In this document: piece by piece, positions 13,681 to 24,100 of the stretch
Layout of the letters: every line of letters starts with the position of its first letter
Numbering within the stretch: the first letter of the stretch is position 1
Assembly: GCA_963921425.1 (NCBI GenBank)
Contig: OY992835.1
Coordinates: 17,174,001-17,238,000, forward strand
Direction of reading: 5' to 3'
Source of the DNA: Dryas octopetala
Lineage: Eukaryota; Streptophyta; Magnoliopsida; Rosales; Rosaceae
DNA: 64,000 bases
Program-made: the position numbers and the translations under genes
The notes under the pieces: generated by a model
Databases searched by the model: none
Told to the model about the DNA's origin: nothing
Seen by the model: only the letters and a program-made list of their open reading frames with translations

Positions 13681-14482
13681 CTAGGCTTGCCGGGGCTTTA
13701 GCTTTGGCGCTTTGGGTGTAATCGCGGACTAGCCCTCACCATTGTGGGCCATCATCAATTTTTAGAAGTTTCAAGTTTTATCCCTCTTAGATAAAAATTA
13801 AAAATACAACGCTACATGCAAACATAAGGCGCTTGTTGCCATGTGGTATGGGGTCCAATTCTATTGTATACAACCTTAATCTTACAAAATTGATCTATCA
13901 CATGATTAGTATATAAAAGAAGGATTGCATAAGATTTTTGTATTTGGATGTTGAGCTCAACTCCACCAGAGATTCTTCAATGAGGCAGTCATGTTCTTAT
14001 TTCAAGTTTACAATTTTTTAAGAAAATAAAACCAATGGCATCATAGCAAATTAGCTATGCAGCCTATGCCCCATTTAAAACTTTTCCCTTAGCAAGTAGC
14101 CACATTTTATCTTTCTTTTTTTTCACTTTTTTTTTGCCAGGTTATTTTTTTACTTTTTTTAGTTTAAAAGAAATATAATAAATAAATAAAAGGATAAATT
14201 AGAAAATCCTGAACTTTTTCTAGGGATTGGGTATTTTTTGGTGTATTTAGAAACTAAATGTGTAATTTAGATAAGGATTTTTTTAAAGAAACCTAATTTG
14301 GAGAAGGATTATTTTGGAGTGGGGCCCACCATACAATAATCTTAATCTGAAATGGATAGGATCACACGTCATACACTGTCGTCCGGACAACCCGTTACCC
14401 GCCTCCACCTGCAAGTTTGCAACCGAACAAAAAGCAAACTTGGCGAACGATATATTCCACAGCCACCCTAATCTGAAACCGA
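13681..14482. other. Intergenic, AT-rich
   Basis: Between the MITE and the carrier promoter. No ORF, RNA gene or repeat with a partner in the window was recognised. Confidence 0.6.
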
Positions 14483-14515
14483 CACGTGCCAGTTCCTCCT
14501 CCCTCCTATATATAA
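14483..14515 (+). promoter_or_regulatory. Core promoter of the mitochondrial carrier: G-box plus TATA box
   Basis: A perfect CACGTG G-box (14,483-14,488, in the context GACACGTGCC) lies about 20 bases upstream of a TATATATAA box (14,507-14,515). Known: such ABRE/G-box cores bind bZIP or bHLH factors. The ATG is about 465 bases downstream, so the leader is long; TCG|GTAAGG near 14,658 could be the donor of a leader intron ending shortly before the ATG (inference). Confidence 0.6.
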
Positions 14516-14978
14516 CCTCCACACATTTCCGGTCTCCCAACCCCCTCTCCATTTCTCTCTCTCATTCTCTCACTCACATCCTTGTTTCTCTGTTTCATGC
14601 ACATCGGAACCCTAGCTTCTCCGGCGAGCTTCTCCGGCTACTGATGATCGCCTTTTCGGTAAGGTTCTTCGATAAGCTTCGTTGTTGTATCTGAAAATGT
14701 TAGATGGATTCGGTGCGGTTCTTGTCCGATCCAAGACCTGGTTCCACAGGAGGAAAAAAACGCTGATTCGTTGATTTTTGGATCCGTTTCGTTGTGAAAT
14801 TTATCAAATCTGTATCATATTCGAAGCTTTGTTATTGTAAATAGCGTACACTTAGTTTTTGTTGGGATTTGTAAATTTTGTACAGTTTGAGAATCAGGGA
14901 TTGAATTTTGGATAACAGAATTTGCGAATTGAATTCTGTGAAAGTTGGGGAATTTGAGTGATTGAGAAGGTGGCTAAG

Positions 14979-16037
14979 ATGAATTTGAGCGCTGCCGAGG
15001 AAGAATCGGCGCAAGAGATTCATATCCCTGCCGATATTGATTGGCAAATGCTTGATAAATCCAAGTTCTTCTTCCTCGGCGCTGCGCTCTTTTCAGGTGT
15101 TTCGGCGACTCTTTACCCTGTTGTGGTGTTGAAAACCCGACAACAAGTATCTCAATCCCAAGTTTCATGCATCAAAACTGCATTTTCGATGGTTAGGCAT
15201 GACGGGTTTAGGACATTGTATAGAGGATTTGGGACTTCTTTAATGGGTACAATCCCCGCTCGGGCGCTGTACATGGCGGCACTTGAGGTTACCAAGAGTA
15301 ACGTCGGGACTGCCACGGTTAGGTTAGGGTTTGCAGAGTCCACTGCAGCCGCCATTGCCAATGCAGTTGCAGGGTTGAATGCAGCAATGGCTGCACAGCT
15401 TGTGTGGACTCCAGTTGATGTTGTGAGTCAGAGACTGATGGTCCAAGGTAGTGTGAGGCCAAATTCCAAAGTTCCTAATGCATCTGATTGTAAATATAAT
15501 AATGGGATCGATGCATTTAGGAAAATTCTTCGAACGGATGGGCCAAGGGGCTTGTATAGAGGGTTTGGGATATCGATTTTGACATATGCACCATCGAATG
15601 CACTTTGGTGGGCATCGTACTCTGTTACTCAAAGGCTGGTTTGGGGTGGAGTTGGGTGTTATTGTTGTAAGAAAGGGGCTGAGAGCAATGAGAACAGGGT
15701 TACGAATGGGGTTACCATGTATACACCGGATTCAAAAACAATAATGGCAGTTCAGGGAGTAAGTGCAGCCATGGCTGGTGGCATGTCAGCCTTGATCACA
15801 ATGCCCCTTGATACAGTTAAGACAAGGCTGCAAGTTTTGGATGGGGAGGAGAATGGGCGGCGCGGACCAACCATGGGGCAGACTGTTCGGAATTTGGTTA
15901 AGGAAGGTGGGTGGATGGCTTGTTACAGAGGATTGGGGCCCCGGTGGGCTTCCATGTCAATTTCTGCAACTACAATGATCACTACCTATGAGTTTCTCAA
16001 ACGGCTCTCCACAAAGAACCAAGAGGTTTTGACCTGA
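14979..16037 (+). CDS. Mitochondrial carrier, solute carrier family 25 member 44-like
   Basis: An intronless 352-residue protein of the usual carrier length. Carriers of this family move metabolites across the mitochondrial inner membrane as three repeats of two helices each; animal SLC25A44 imports branched-chain amino acids, but the plant substrate cannot be read from sequence. Carrier signatures: repeat 1 YPVVVLKTR, repeat 2 TPVDVVSQR, repeat 3 MPLDTVKTRLQ, each followed by a glycine-rich LYRGFG / LYRGFG / CYRGLG motif. The first signature has valine where the acidic residue of P-x-[DE]-x-x-[KR] is expected; repeats 2 and 3 are intact. A cysteine-rich insertion (GCYCCKKG) lies between repeats 2 and 3. 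I start at the first ATG; an in-frame GTG 21 bases upstream is not a plausible plant start. Confidence 0.92.
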   Translation: MNLSAAEEESAQEIHIPADIDWQMLDKSKFFFLGAALFSGVSATLYPVVVLKTRQQVSQSQVSCIKTAFSMVRHDGFRTLYRGFGTSLMGTIPARALYMAALEVTKSNVGTATVRLGFAESTAAAIANAVAGLNAAMAAQLVWTPVDVVSQRLMVQGSVRPNSKVPNASDCKYNNGIDAFRKILRTDGPRGLYRGFGISILTYAPSNALWWASYSVTQRLVWGGVGCYCCKKGAESNENRVTNGVTMYTPDSKTIMAVQGVSAAMAGGMSALITMPLDTVKTRLQVLDGEENGRRGPTMGQTVRNLVKEGGWMACYRGLGPRWASMSISATTMITTYEFLKRLSTKNQEVLT

Positions 16038-17290
16038 TGAAACAGTAGAGAAAAACAGATGTTTGGTGCTCTGTCTAATCCTGTTTATTTTCTCTTTAAG
16101 TTGTCTCTGTTGTTTTCTCTTCTTGAAAGCAAGCAAGAAGTTGTCTCTGTCTTTTCTTTTATGTTAACCTGCTCACTACATTGATCAATGTAACACAATG
16201 CAGGCTTTTCTGTTATATACCTTATTTTGTTATCACAATGGACCTTATGCAGAAGCAGAACTTCTGGTTTATGCATATAAGAAATCTCAATAATAATGTG
16301 ATAGAGAACGGTCTATGCTATGTTGTTAAACTGTTAATTTAATTTTGTGAATTTTAATTTCAATGTCCGGTCCAGATCAGCAGTCTGACAACACATTATA
16401 CATGTGGCAAAACAAAACTAAATTCAAAATATTTGGATCATTTTACATAGCTTATGATTTCAAGATTCCCGGGATAGAAAATTAGAGTAGCAGTCGCATC
16501 ATATAGGATTCTGGTGAAATGCCGGCTTTAGTAGAAGTCCTATGCTAGTGATATGATAATTAGGGTTATATCCAGGCTTATATGTTCATTGGATTTATCT
16601 TAAATCTCTACCATATCCACTAGTGAGACTGACACCTATCACTCTTTTTCTTATTATTTTCTTTGATATTGGTAGTTAATGAGAGAGCACATGCTAGTTA
16701 GTGGGAGAAATTTTAAACAATTATGTTTGAATTCTTGTTGTGGATAAGTCTAATGAATATAAATGGTGAGGCTTCACCTAACTTTTGAGAGGAGGTGGGG
16801 CTGGAGAGTAGTACCATTCAAGACTTTTGATTAATCAGTGGGCCACCATTTCCATAATCTATCTTTTCTTGTCTTTAGTCTTTACGGTCTACACTCTAGA
16901 ATTTAAAAACAGATTTGAAGTTAGTAATGTATCAAAGGGTTTGGTTTATATTCTGCCTTCACATAAAATATTAGCCATTATAATTAATTATAAAAAGCTT
17001 TTGCTATGCAACAAGTGTGTTGATATTTATATGTTTGATTCCATAGTTGTGATCTGTAATTTATTTGAGGAATCTTTTCCAAGGGGACCGACTTGGTTTT
17101 CACCTGTATTATATAATATGTATATACTGTCTGCTGCACATCCAGATTTGTATAATCAGGCGATGCATGTGCTGGATTTTGCACCTGTTGCAACGCCAAT
17201 GGGCCATGGTGGTTATTAAACTTTGGAATGATTTGGAGATGGGAGAGAAAGGGTATTTGGGTTTATCGGGTTGGGCTTAATCGATTTACA
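16038..17290. other. Carrier 3' UTR, then intergenic DNA
   Basis: The first about 280 bases look like 3' UTR, ending near AATAATAATG (about 16,290). The rest is AT-rich. A 130-codon open frame at 16,827-17,219 has no recognisable domain and I do not call it a gene. Confidence 0.55.
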
Positions 17291-17465
17291 ATTATAATAG
17301 AGTGATGCTATTTGCACACCCTGTTTTTTCTTTTTGCACACCCTTTTATAAAAAAAAAAATCAAAACTCAAAGGAAAAGACACACTTACCCCTCACCCAA
17401 CATCAATTTTTTCTCTTCTGCACACCCCATCAACAGACAAAAAAAAAAAACACACACACCCCCTT

Positions 17466-17991
17466 CATCTCCCTCACCCGACCACACCCACCGGCCACCC
17501 ACGCAGCACCCACCTCCTCCCTCCCCTCCACCAAGCCCAGCCCCCACGCAGAAATGCATACTGGGAAAGACGAGCATATCTCAGCCATGGCGACTCCCAC
17601 AAACCATGTGAAGAATGTGACAACTATCCACCCCCATATTAAGGTTGCAGGACCTGCATAACGCAAGCTTTGGCCATAGAGAGGTGTACCAGTGAACACT
17701 GACATGCATGAAAATGTTATTGCAAGTGTCTTAAACAGACTCTGTAGAAAACCCAAGTGAAAAAGATTAGATTTTGATACTCATAAATTCTTCACAAATC
17801 CAAATCCAAATTGGAAATAACAGAGTTCTCAACATGGTTGCAAGAAAGTTGTATAAAATTAATGAAGCAAACACCTTGCTATAGCTAGAAAAAGAAAAAC
17901 AGTGAGAGATTACCATCTCCCTCACCCGACCACACCCACCGGCCACCCACGCAGCACCCACCTCCTCCCTCCCCTCCACCAAGCCCAGCCC
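17466..17991 (+). repeat. 78-bp direct repeats flanking the captured segment
   Basis: Copies at 17,466-17,543 and 17,914-17,991, both starting CATCTCCCTCACCCGACC and ending CCAAGCCCAGCCC. This is element-arm sequence, so the arm is duplicated on either side of the captured permease DNA. The left junction continues CCACGCAG, which also occurs inside the repeat and may be microhomology. Confidence 0.9.
17562..17741 (-). pseudogene. Captured exon of a BAT1/GABA-permease-like amino-acid transporter
   Basis: Read on the minus strand, this is exactly 60 codons containing YAGPA, WGWIVVTFFTWFVGVAMAE and ICSSFP. I recognise these as the N-terminal transmembrane region of plant APC-superfamily permeases (BAT1 / GABP type). 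It is preceded by an intron-like tail ending TTTTCTACAG (acceptor at 17,742) and followed by GTATGC (donor at 17,561-17,556), so it looks like a whole exon with both intron borders. That implies capture of genomic DNA rather than of a spliced transcript. FTGTPLYG lacks one residue against the FTGITPLYG I remember for the family. The frame runs open into the surrounding element arm, but the fragment is far too short to be a permease. Confidence 0.85.
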
Positions 17992-18268
17992 ACCTCCTTC
18001 CCATCCATGCACCCAGCCCGACCTCCTCCCTCCCCTCCACCAAGCCCCAGCCCGACCACCTCATTCCCCTCCACCCAGCCCCAGCCCGACCACCTCATTC
18101 CCCTCCACCCAGCCCCAGCCCGACCACCTCTTTCCCCTCCACCCAGCCCGACTTCCTCCCTCCCCTCCACCCAGCCCCGGCCCCATCACATCACATCCCC
18201 TCCCACCCAACCCCGTCGCACCCTCCCTCTAGCCTCGACCCACCCGACCCGGCCCACCTCCCTCTAGG

Positions 18269-18420
18269 TTCGGCGGATGTATGCCGAATGGTTTGTGGGT
18301 GTTCGGCGGGTGGCTGCCGAATGGTTTGTAGGTGTTCGGCGGGTGGCTGTCGAATGGTTTGTGGGTGTTCGGTGGGTGGCTGCCGAAGGAAACTCAAATT
18401 TTCGGCAAACCAGTGCCGAA
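18269..18420. repeat. 33-bp-period array of imperfect palindromes
   Basis: Four full units and a partial fifth. Each unit starts with a 20-bp imperfect palindrome (for example TTCGGCGGGTGGCTGCCGAA) followed by 13 bases of spacer (ATGGTTTGTGGGTG-like). It lies at the centre of the foldback element. Confidence 0.9.
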
Positions 18421-18921
18421 CAAAGGAGAAAGCAGAGAGAGAAAAGGGAAGGTGGAGGGGAAGGTGGTGGGCTGGGTCGGGGCTGGAGGGAGGGTGCGAC
18501 GGGGCCCGGGCTTGGTGGAGGGGAGGGAGGAAGTCGGGCTGGGTGGAGGGGAATGAGGTGGTCGGGCTGGGGCTGGGTGGAGGGGAATGAGGTGGTCGGG
18601 CTGGGGCTTGGTGGAGGGGAGGGAGGAGGTCGGGCTGGGTGCATGGATGGGAAGGAGGTGGGCTGGGCTTGGTGGAGGGGAGGGAGGAGGTGGGTGCTGC
18701 GTGGGTGGCCGGTGGGTGTGGTCGGGTGAGGGAGATGAAGGGGGTGTGTGTGTTTTTTTTTTGTCTGTTGATGGGGTGTGCAGAAGAGAAAAAATTGAGT
18801 TAGGGTGTGTTGGGTGAGGGGTAAGTGTGTCTTTTTTTTTTAGTTTTGATTTTTTTTTTACAAAAGGGTGTGCAAAAAGAAAAAACAGGGTGTGCAAATA
18901 GCAGCACTCTTATAATATAAT

Positions 18922-19333
18922 GAGTGAGGCTACGCAAGCTACCTTTAGCTGTTGAGTTGACCATTTTAACATATTTTGTCCAATTTTTTTTTCTATTTTA
19001 CTCTTTATTGCAAAAACATGATGAAATCACTTAGATTCATTCGGTAGCCATCTACCGAAACATCCACCAATGTTCGACAGATAAGTGTCGAATAAATACA
19101 AATATTTCGACAAATAACTATCGAATGCCTTTTTCATTTTTATTTGGTGGTTATCCACGGAATAATTCACCAATGTTCAACAGATAACTGTCGAATAACG
19201 ATAAATATTTCAGTAGATAACTGTCGAATAACCTGAAGAACAAAATTGAAAATTTTTGTTTTAAGAATAAAGTTGAAATTTTGAAATAGGGTGATTAACT
19301 CAGTAGTTTAGGGTAATCGGAATAACACTGGCC
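18922..19333. mobile_element. Mutator-type MITE (family B, copy 1)
   Basis: 412 bp, flanked by a perfect 9-bp target duplication TAATATAAT (18,913-18,921 and 19,334-19,342). The left end starts GAGTGAGGCTACGCAAGC and the right end is a diverged complement. The interior repeats a 33-bp unit with TTCGACAGATAAGTGTCGAA-like palindromes. A second copy in reverse orientation lies at 61,384-61,762. Its left target duplication overlaps the right one of the neighbouring foldback element by five bases. Confidence 0.92.
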
Positions 19334-19342
19334 TAATATAAT

Positions 19343-20262
19343 TTAGGCGAAACTATTAAAACTACTTACTCATGTCAGTCTAGGTCATCAGATCGTGGCT
19401 ATATTATCAAATTGTCAAAAGAAATTGAAAGATTTTATGAATTTGACTTTAATTAGAAACTAAAGTAAATCACAAAATTAGATTGAAACTTTTTAAAGTG
19501 GAAATGCCCCACAACAAGTGTAGTTAAACTAGGATATATCCAAGATGTGCTTCTCGGCATCTCATAAATGACATGTCGTAAGGTACTCTAATGACAAGTC
19601 GAATATAATTTAAGGTTGGTGGTCCAGCAACAACATGTGGTATGGTCCATTAAGTCCAAGGTATAATACAAGTCCAAGCACCAAACACCAAACGACAAGT
19701 TGGCATGAAAAAGCAAAGCTGACAAGTATACAAGAAAGCAAGATGGGCACATGAAGTAGTACACCAAACAGTACCATTGCTGAATGCTGAGGCAGACTGA
19801 GATGTACTAAACTAAACAGATGAGGCATATACAAAAAGAGGCACAATCCATTTACTCATATCAGTACTCAATCACCATTGGAATAAGTAGTAGTAGCTTG
19901 AAAGATAAACCATCACCATGCCATCACCATGTCACATTCTTTAAAGTTCTCAAAGACTCTTCTTTTCTTACCTACCATGCTCCTTCTACTAGATGTTGAT
20001 TTTTCAATTTTCATCCCTAATTGCATTTTGCTACTCTTTCATGGCTTCAACCATGTGTTCTTCTCTTGCATTTCTTGGATCAACATGCGTTAAAAGAGAT
20101 AAATCATAAGAATTAGTAAGTTGCCTTATATAGACTATGTTGGATATGATTTTGGCTGTAGTCCGTTTCTTTGAATAAGCAAATTCTGTCCTGCCCAAAA
20201 AAAAAAAAAAAAGAAGCAAATTCTGCCTGTGCAATAATGCAGTAAATTTCCCAAACTTCTAA
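19343..20262. other. Intergenic
   Basis: AT-rich DNA with a poly-A run near 20,196. No gene or repeat with a partner in the window was recognised. Confidence 0.55.
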
Positions 20263-20784
20263 TTATGGTATGACCTCAGTCTTCCCATCAGTGGATGATG
20301 AAACTGTGGTAATAGTAATACTACCGTAAGACAAATCTGGTTCCAAACCCTTTTCATAGAGCCCTCCAAAAATGTGATGAGAATTTAAAAATCTCAACCT
20401 GATGTGATTGTTTTTGGCACTACATGCAAGCAAAGGCTTAACAGTATTGGTACTCCATTTTAAGCTTTTAACTTCCTGCATACCACTTTGTGAGTGTAGA
20501 ACAATTGTGAAATATTCATTTTGGAGTGCAAGTGACCAAAACATAAGTGTTAATAACAATAACCTTTCCCTAAGATGAAAGTTAGTAATATATAAAGCAT
20601 GCAGAGTCCTCTTAAAGTTAGTAATAACAATGACCATCGTCGAAAACCTATCAACCATCTCAAAATTGAAACCATTCTCTTTATTGGTGGCAAATTTGAA
20701 GTATAACCCCATTGAAGGCCATACCAAAATGACTTGGTCCAATAAAAGATACACAAGACAACACCATCTTGTTCTTCTTTCCAT
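20263..20784 (-). other. Unrecognised 173-codon open frame
   Basis: A continuous minus-strand frame starting MERRTRWCC and ending in a hydrophilic stretch with ITITTVSSSTDGKTEVIP. It has hydrophobic patches (TLMFWSLALQ) but no motif I know. There is no evident promoter, and a second overlapping frame is also open for about 80 codons, so it may be chance or the relic of a decayed gene. It lies about 375 bases beyond the 3' end of the Alfin-like gene, on the same strand. Confidence 0.2.
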
Positions 20785-21157
20785 TGAGAAAAACTATTCA
20801 AATAAAGTCCCTGTGTTGTATGGTGGAAACTATCTTGTTAGGAAGACCATGTCAGTTTGATAACAAGACTTCCAACTTTTGAGGAAAGCTTGTTTCTGTC
20901 TTGTATGCATATTGACGATACTACTTATGCAATTGATGATGAGGATAGAGGTATTTAAAAGCTAGAATTACTTAGACATAAGAAAAGTGTCACAAATATT
21001 TTATAGGAATAAACAACAAATCTATCACAAATGCATAGTGGAAGTATGATTAGGAAGAACTAAGAAGAGTCATTAGAACTAAAATCTAAAAGGGGCAGTA
21101 CCAATAGTCTAAACAGAGTTTAATAAAATAAAAGAAGTATTTATCAAAGTATTGGTG
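20785..21157. other. Downstream flank and probable 3' UTR of the Alfin-like gene
   Basis: AT-rich. The part next to 21,157 is the presumed 3' UTR of the minus-strand gene. Nothing else is seen. Confidence 0.5.
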
Positions 21158-24100
21158 TTAAATGTCATGCCGAACTCTCTTGTTGCTGCATGAAGGGCAT
21201 TTGTACTGCTTAATCTGTTTTGCTCTTGCAGGGGTTATCTTCACACACTTCATATGGAACCATGTCTCACAGAAGTCACACAAAATCCAGGGTTCATCTA
21301 ATGAGGAGGGTCCCCCTCTGCCGCATGCCCCGCATGTCTCTTCATGTTCATCTTCCTCATCTTCCTCCAAGCCCTCATCTTCGTCCTTTGCCTGCAATAC
21401 TTCTGAATGTCTTCCCTGAGATTCTGATCCCCGCTGCTTTTTTGTCACAGAGAAAAAAAATAAGAAAAGAGAGAGAAGCAGGCTCAAATCAATTTATAGG
21501 TCTAATAAGCCACCAACCCCCAATATTTATCAATTGAAAAACAAAAACCAAGGCATGAAAAGTCATTTTACCGCTTTGGAGTTTGACTTGGATTTGCTGC
21601 TACCATGATTTGAAGATGGCTTCTCCTTTACTTGCTTCTTTGCAGTACCAGTCACGACTTCAAATATGGTTGGAAGTTCATTCATCATATTGAAAAGTCG
21701 CTTCCTGCAGCAAAAAACAACAATGCATTGAATGGAAGCTGAGAACCTCATAGAATATCAAGAAGTCAAAATTTGAATTTTGGAATCTGAAAAGATGGCA
21801 ACAAAAGCAATATAAAACAAAGCTTTGAAAAATAAAAAACATTAGGAAAAAAAATAAAGCTAGTGGCTGCCATCTATTTTGGTGTAGTGTAGTTCAAGAT
21901 CTTACTAAAATCAGAAAAGGCAATAAATGAATAACGAGTAAGCATAAAAAGTTTTGATGACTGTACTGAACAAACATGCAGCACCCAATCAAGAGAAACT
22001 TCACTCAGAGTGTGCAACTTACCTGTCAGCCTTGTCAAACCCAAATCTGGCACCAAAATAGAAGGCAACAGAAAGTAGCCATGCATCACTATGAACAGCG
22101 ACCAAAGATAGCCAGTCCTTTTGTTCCATTCCATCTCTTGCAAAGTTAATACCCAGTGCAGGCTCTGGCAGCTCTGGAGGCACTTCTTCAGCAGGTAGGT
22201 TGACTTCCCATTGCTCACTAGGATAGCCATACAAGCTAAGATTCTCCTTCTCTGTAAGTAGAAAATAACTCATAAAGGCTGGTTGAAACAGACTGCAAAA
22301 ACATAGCCACAATACGAAGTAACAGCCAAAAAATGACAGCTGACTTTTGCTTGTTTGGTAAATAAAATGATAACTGATTGGAAAAGCCTATTAGGTAGAG
22401 CTTTAATTGTCAACAATCATTGAAGTATGATAAATCAAGCCTTATGAAGATTTTATAAGGCCTTGAATATATATACATATTATGAAGCTTTTGTGGGGCA
22501 GATAATTACTACTGATTCAGAGAAACCATTAAAAAAATCTTTAAAACCATATTGCACAAAGGGCCAAAAAAGAACAACACAAACATTATATGATAACAAA
22601 AACAACAATCATCATTGTCATCATTACTTCATAACAGCCTTGTCCAGGATGTAACATCTCTAAACTCAAGAAAAGACAGATAAATCTCCTTTGATTACAG
22701 CTCAAAGAAAATTAATATAATTCACAACACAACTCAAGCATACATGTCATGACTTTGTACTGAAACAGAATCTGTGTGCAGACTGCAGACAAACATCATG
22801 GACAGTTAAAACATTTAGATTTTTCTTACTTCTCCAAAACCATATTAGTTAGAATCCCCATTAAAGATTATTTCACCGAGTAGGAAGACTTCAATAACAC
22901 CATGATTCGATAGCAATCACCAAAACACAAATAGCCAACAAAGAAAATTCCTAAAATGCTATCAAAGAATAAGGACAGTGTAAAAAGCTTTTTTTTTTTT
23001 TTTTTTGTTTCTTTCAGATAATTGACATCATAAGCATCTCCATTAACATTATTTAAACCAAGACTCCTATATACAACATTGAACATCCTCATAGACACAC
23101 AAGAGTGCAAACAGCAATTGTTAATGATCAATATATTAGATTTCTGACTGTAGCCTGAAAGGATGTATTGACAACCTAGTTAAGTCTAAAAATAGATGCC
23201 ACACTTATGAAATAATTTATATCGAATAAACAAAGACAAAGACTTACCAGGATCACACTGCTGGTATAAATCATCAACATCTGCAATGGGAAATCCAAAA
23301 TATATTAAATCACTCTAAAGTCAAACCAAAAGAAATCAGGTCATAATGTAAACAACTAAAGCTCCAACAAAATCTTTCTAAAATCACTTCAAAAACAAAA
23401 CTGTAATGGCCTTTTTATATTAGTAAAACACAAACACGTCAGAAGTTTTCTTTCAAATCCCAAACAAAAACATAACAACAGTAATGAAGTATCATTTTAG
23501 CTTCTCTTCTCATAGAATTTCTCATAAAACCCAAACACTAAAGATACAAAACCAAAACTTCCAAATCAAAAGAATTTATCTACAATACCCAATGAGCTCA
23601 AAAACCAAAAAACACAGAACAAAATTAAAGCAAAGCGCATAATTCCAATCAAAATGAACTTTAAACACTCAATTCACCAATCTTCTATCCTTTCCTTGAT
23701 TTTCTCAGGACCAAACACAAAAGATAAATGAGCCAAACCCATTTCAAAAGAAAAATATATATTCCCCGATAACTCTATTCCCCTGGAAATGACACTCTAG
23801 TGGGAAACAAACACAGTATTCCAAACCTAAAACAACATTAAACACCAAAATTAATATTTTCTGCCGTTTTCCTTTCTGGGTTTTCTCCGGAACCAAACAC
23901 AATTCAAAACCACTCGTGAACCCAGCAATGAAACATGCAACGACCAAAGCACAAGACCAATTTCCAAAACTCAAATCAATACAACATGAGTGAAATTCAC
24001 CAATTTCCTTTCTGGGTTTTCTCAAAAATCAAAGCAGAAGTTAAATGAGTTAGAAAAAAAGGAAAATAAAACAGACCAGCAGTCAGGGCCTTGATCATGC

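Larger units (their letters stand above)
17299..18909. mobile_element. Pack-MULE-like foldback transposon, non-autonomous
   Basis: A 1,611-bp element starting GAGTGATGCTATTTGCACAC and ending in the complement of GAGTGCTGCTATTTGCACAC. It is bordered by a perfect 8-bp target duplication TTATAATA (17,291-17,298 and 18,910-18,917). Both arms are about 500 bp, GC-rich and largely complementary, so the element is almost one long palindrome; the left arm is interrupted by about 370 bp of foreign DNA (17,544-17,913). The arms contain 34-bp tandem units (three in the left arm, two in the right), and the centre holds a 33-bp-period palindrome array. The termini resemble those of the 9-bp-TSD MITEs elsewhere in the window, which favours the Mutator superfamily; the 8-bp duplication would also fit hAT. 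There is no transposase. Proline-rich and glycine-rich open frames across the arms are composition artefacts. Confidence 0.9.

Noticed and set aside
16827-17219. 130-codon open frame between the carrier and the transposon
   Set aside because: No motif, low-complexity hydrophobic start, no supporting signals.
17902-18267. Proline/histidine-rich open frame of 121 codons (and its glycine/tryptophan-rich mirror at 18,277-18,729)
   Set aside because: Both are translations of the GC-rich tandem repeats in the foldback arms; mirror-image frames on both strands are a composition effect.
17299-18909. Assignment of the foldback element to hAT on the basis of its 8-bp duplication
   Set aside because: Termini and the internal 33-bp array match the 9-bp-TSD Mutator-type MITEs better; left as probable Mutator.
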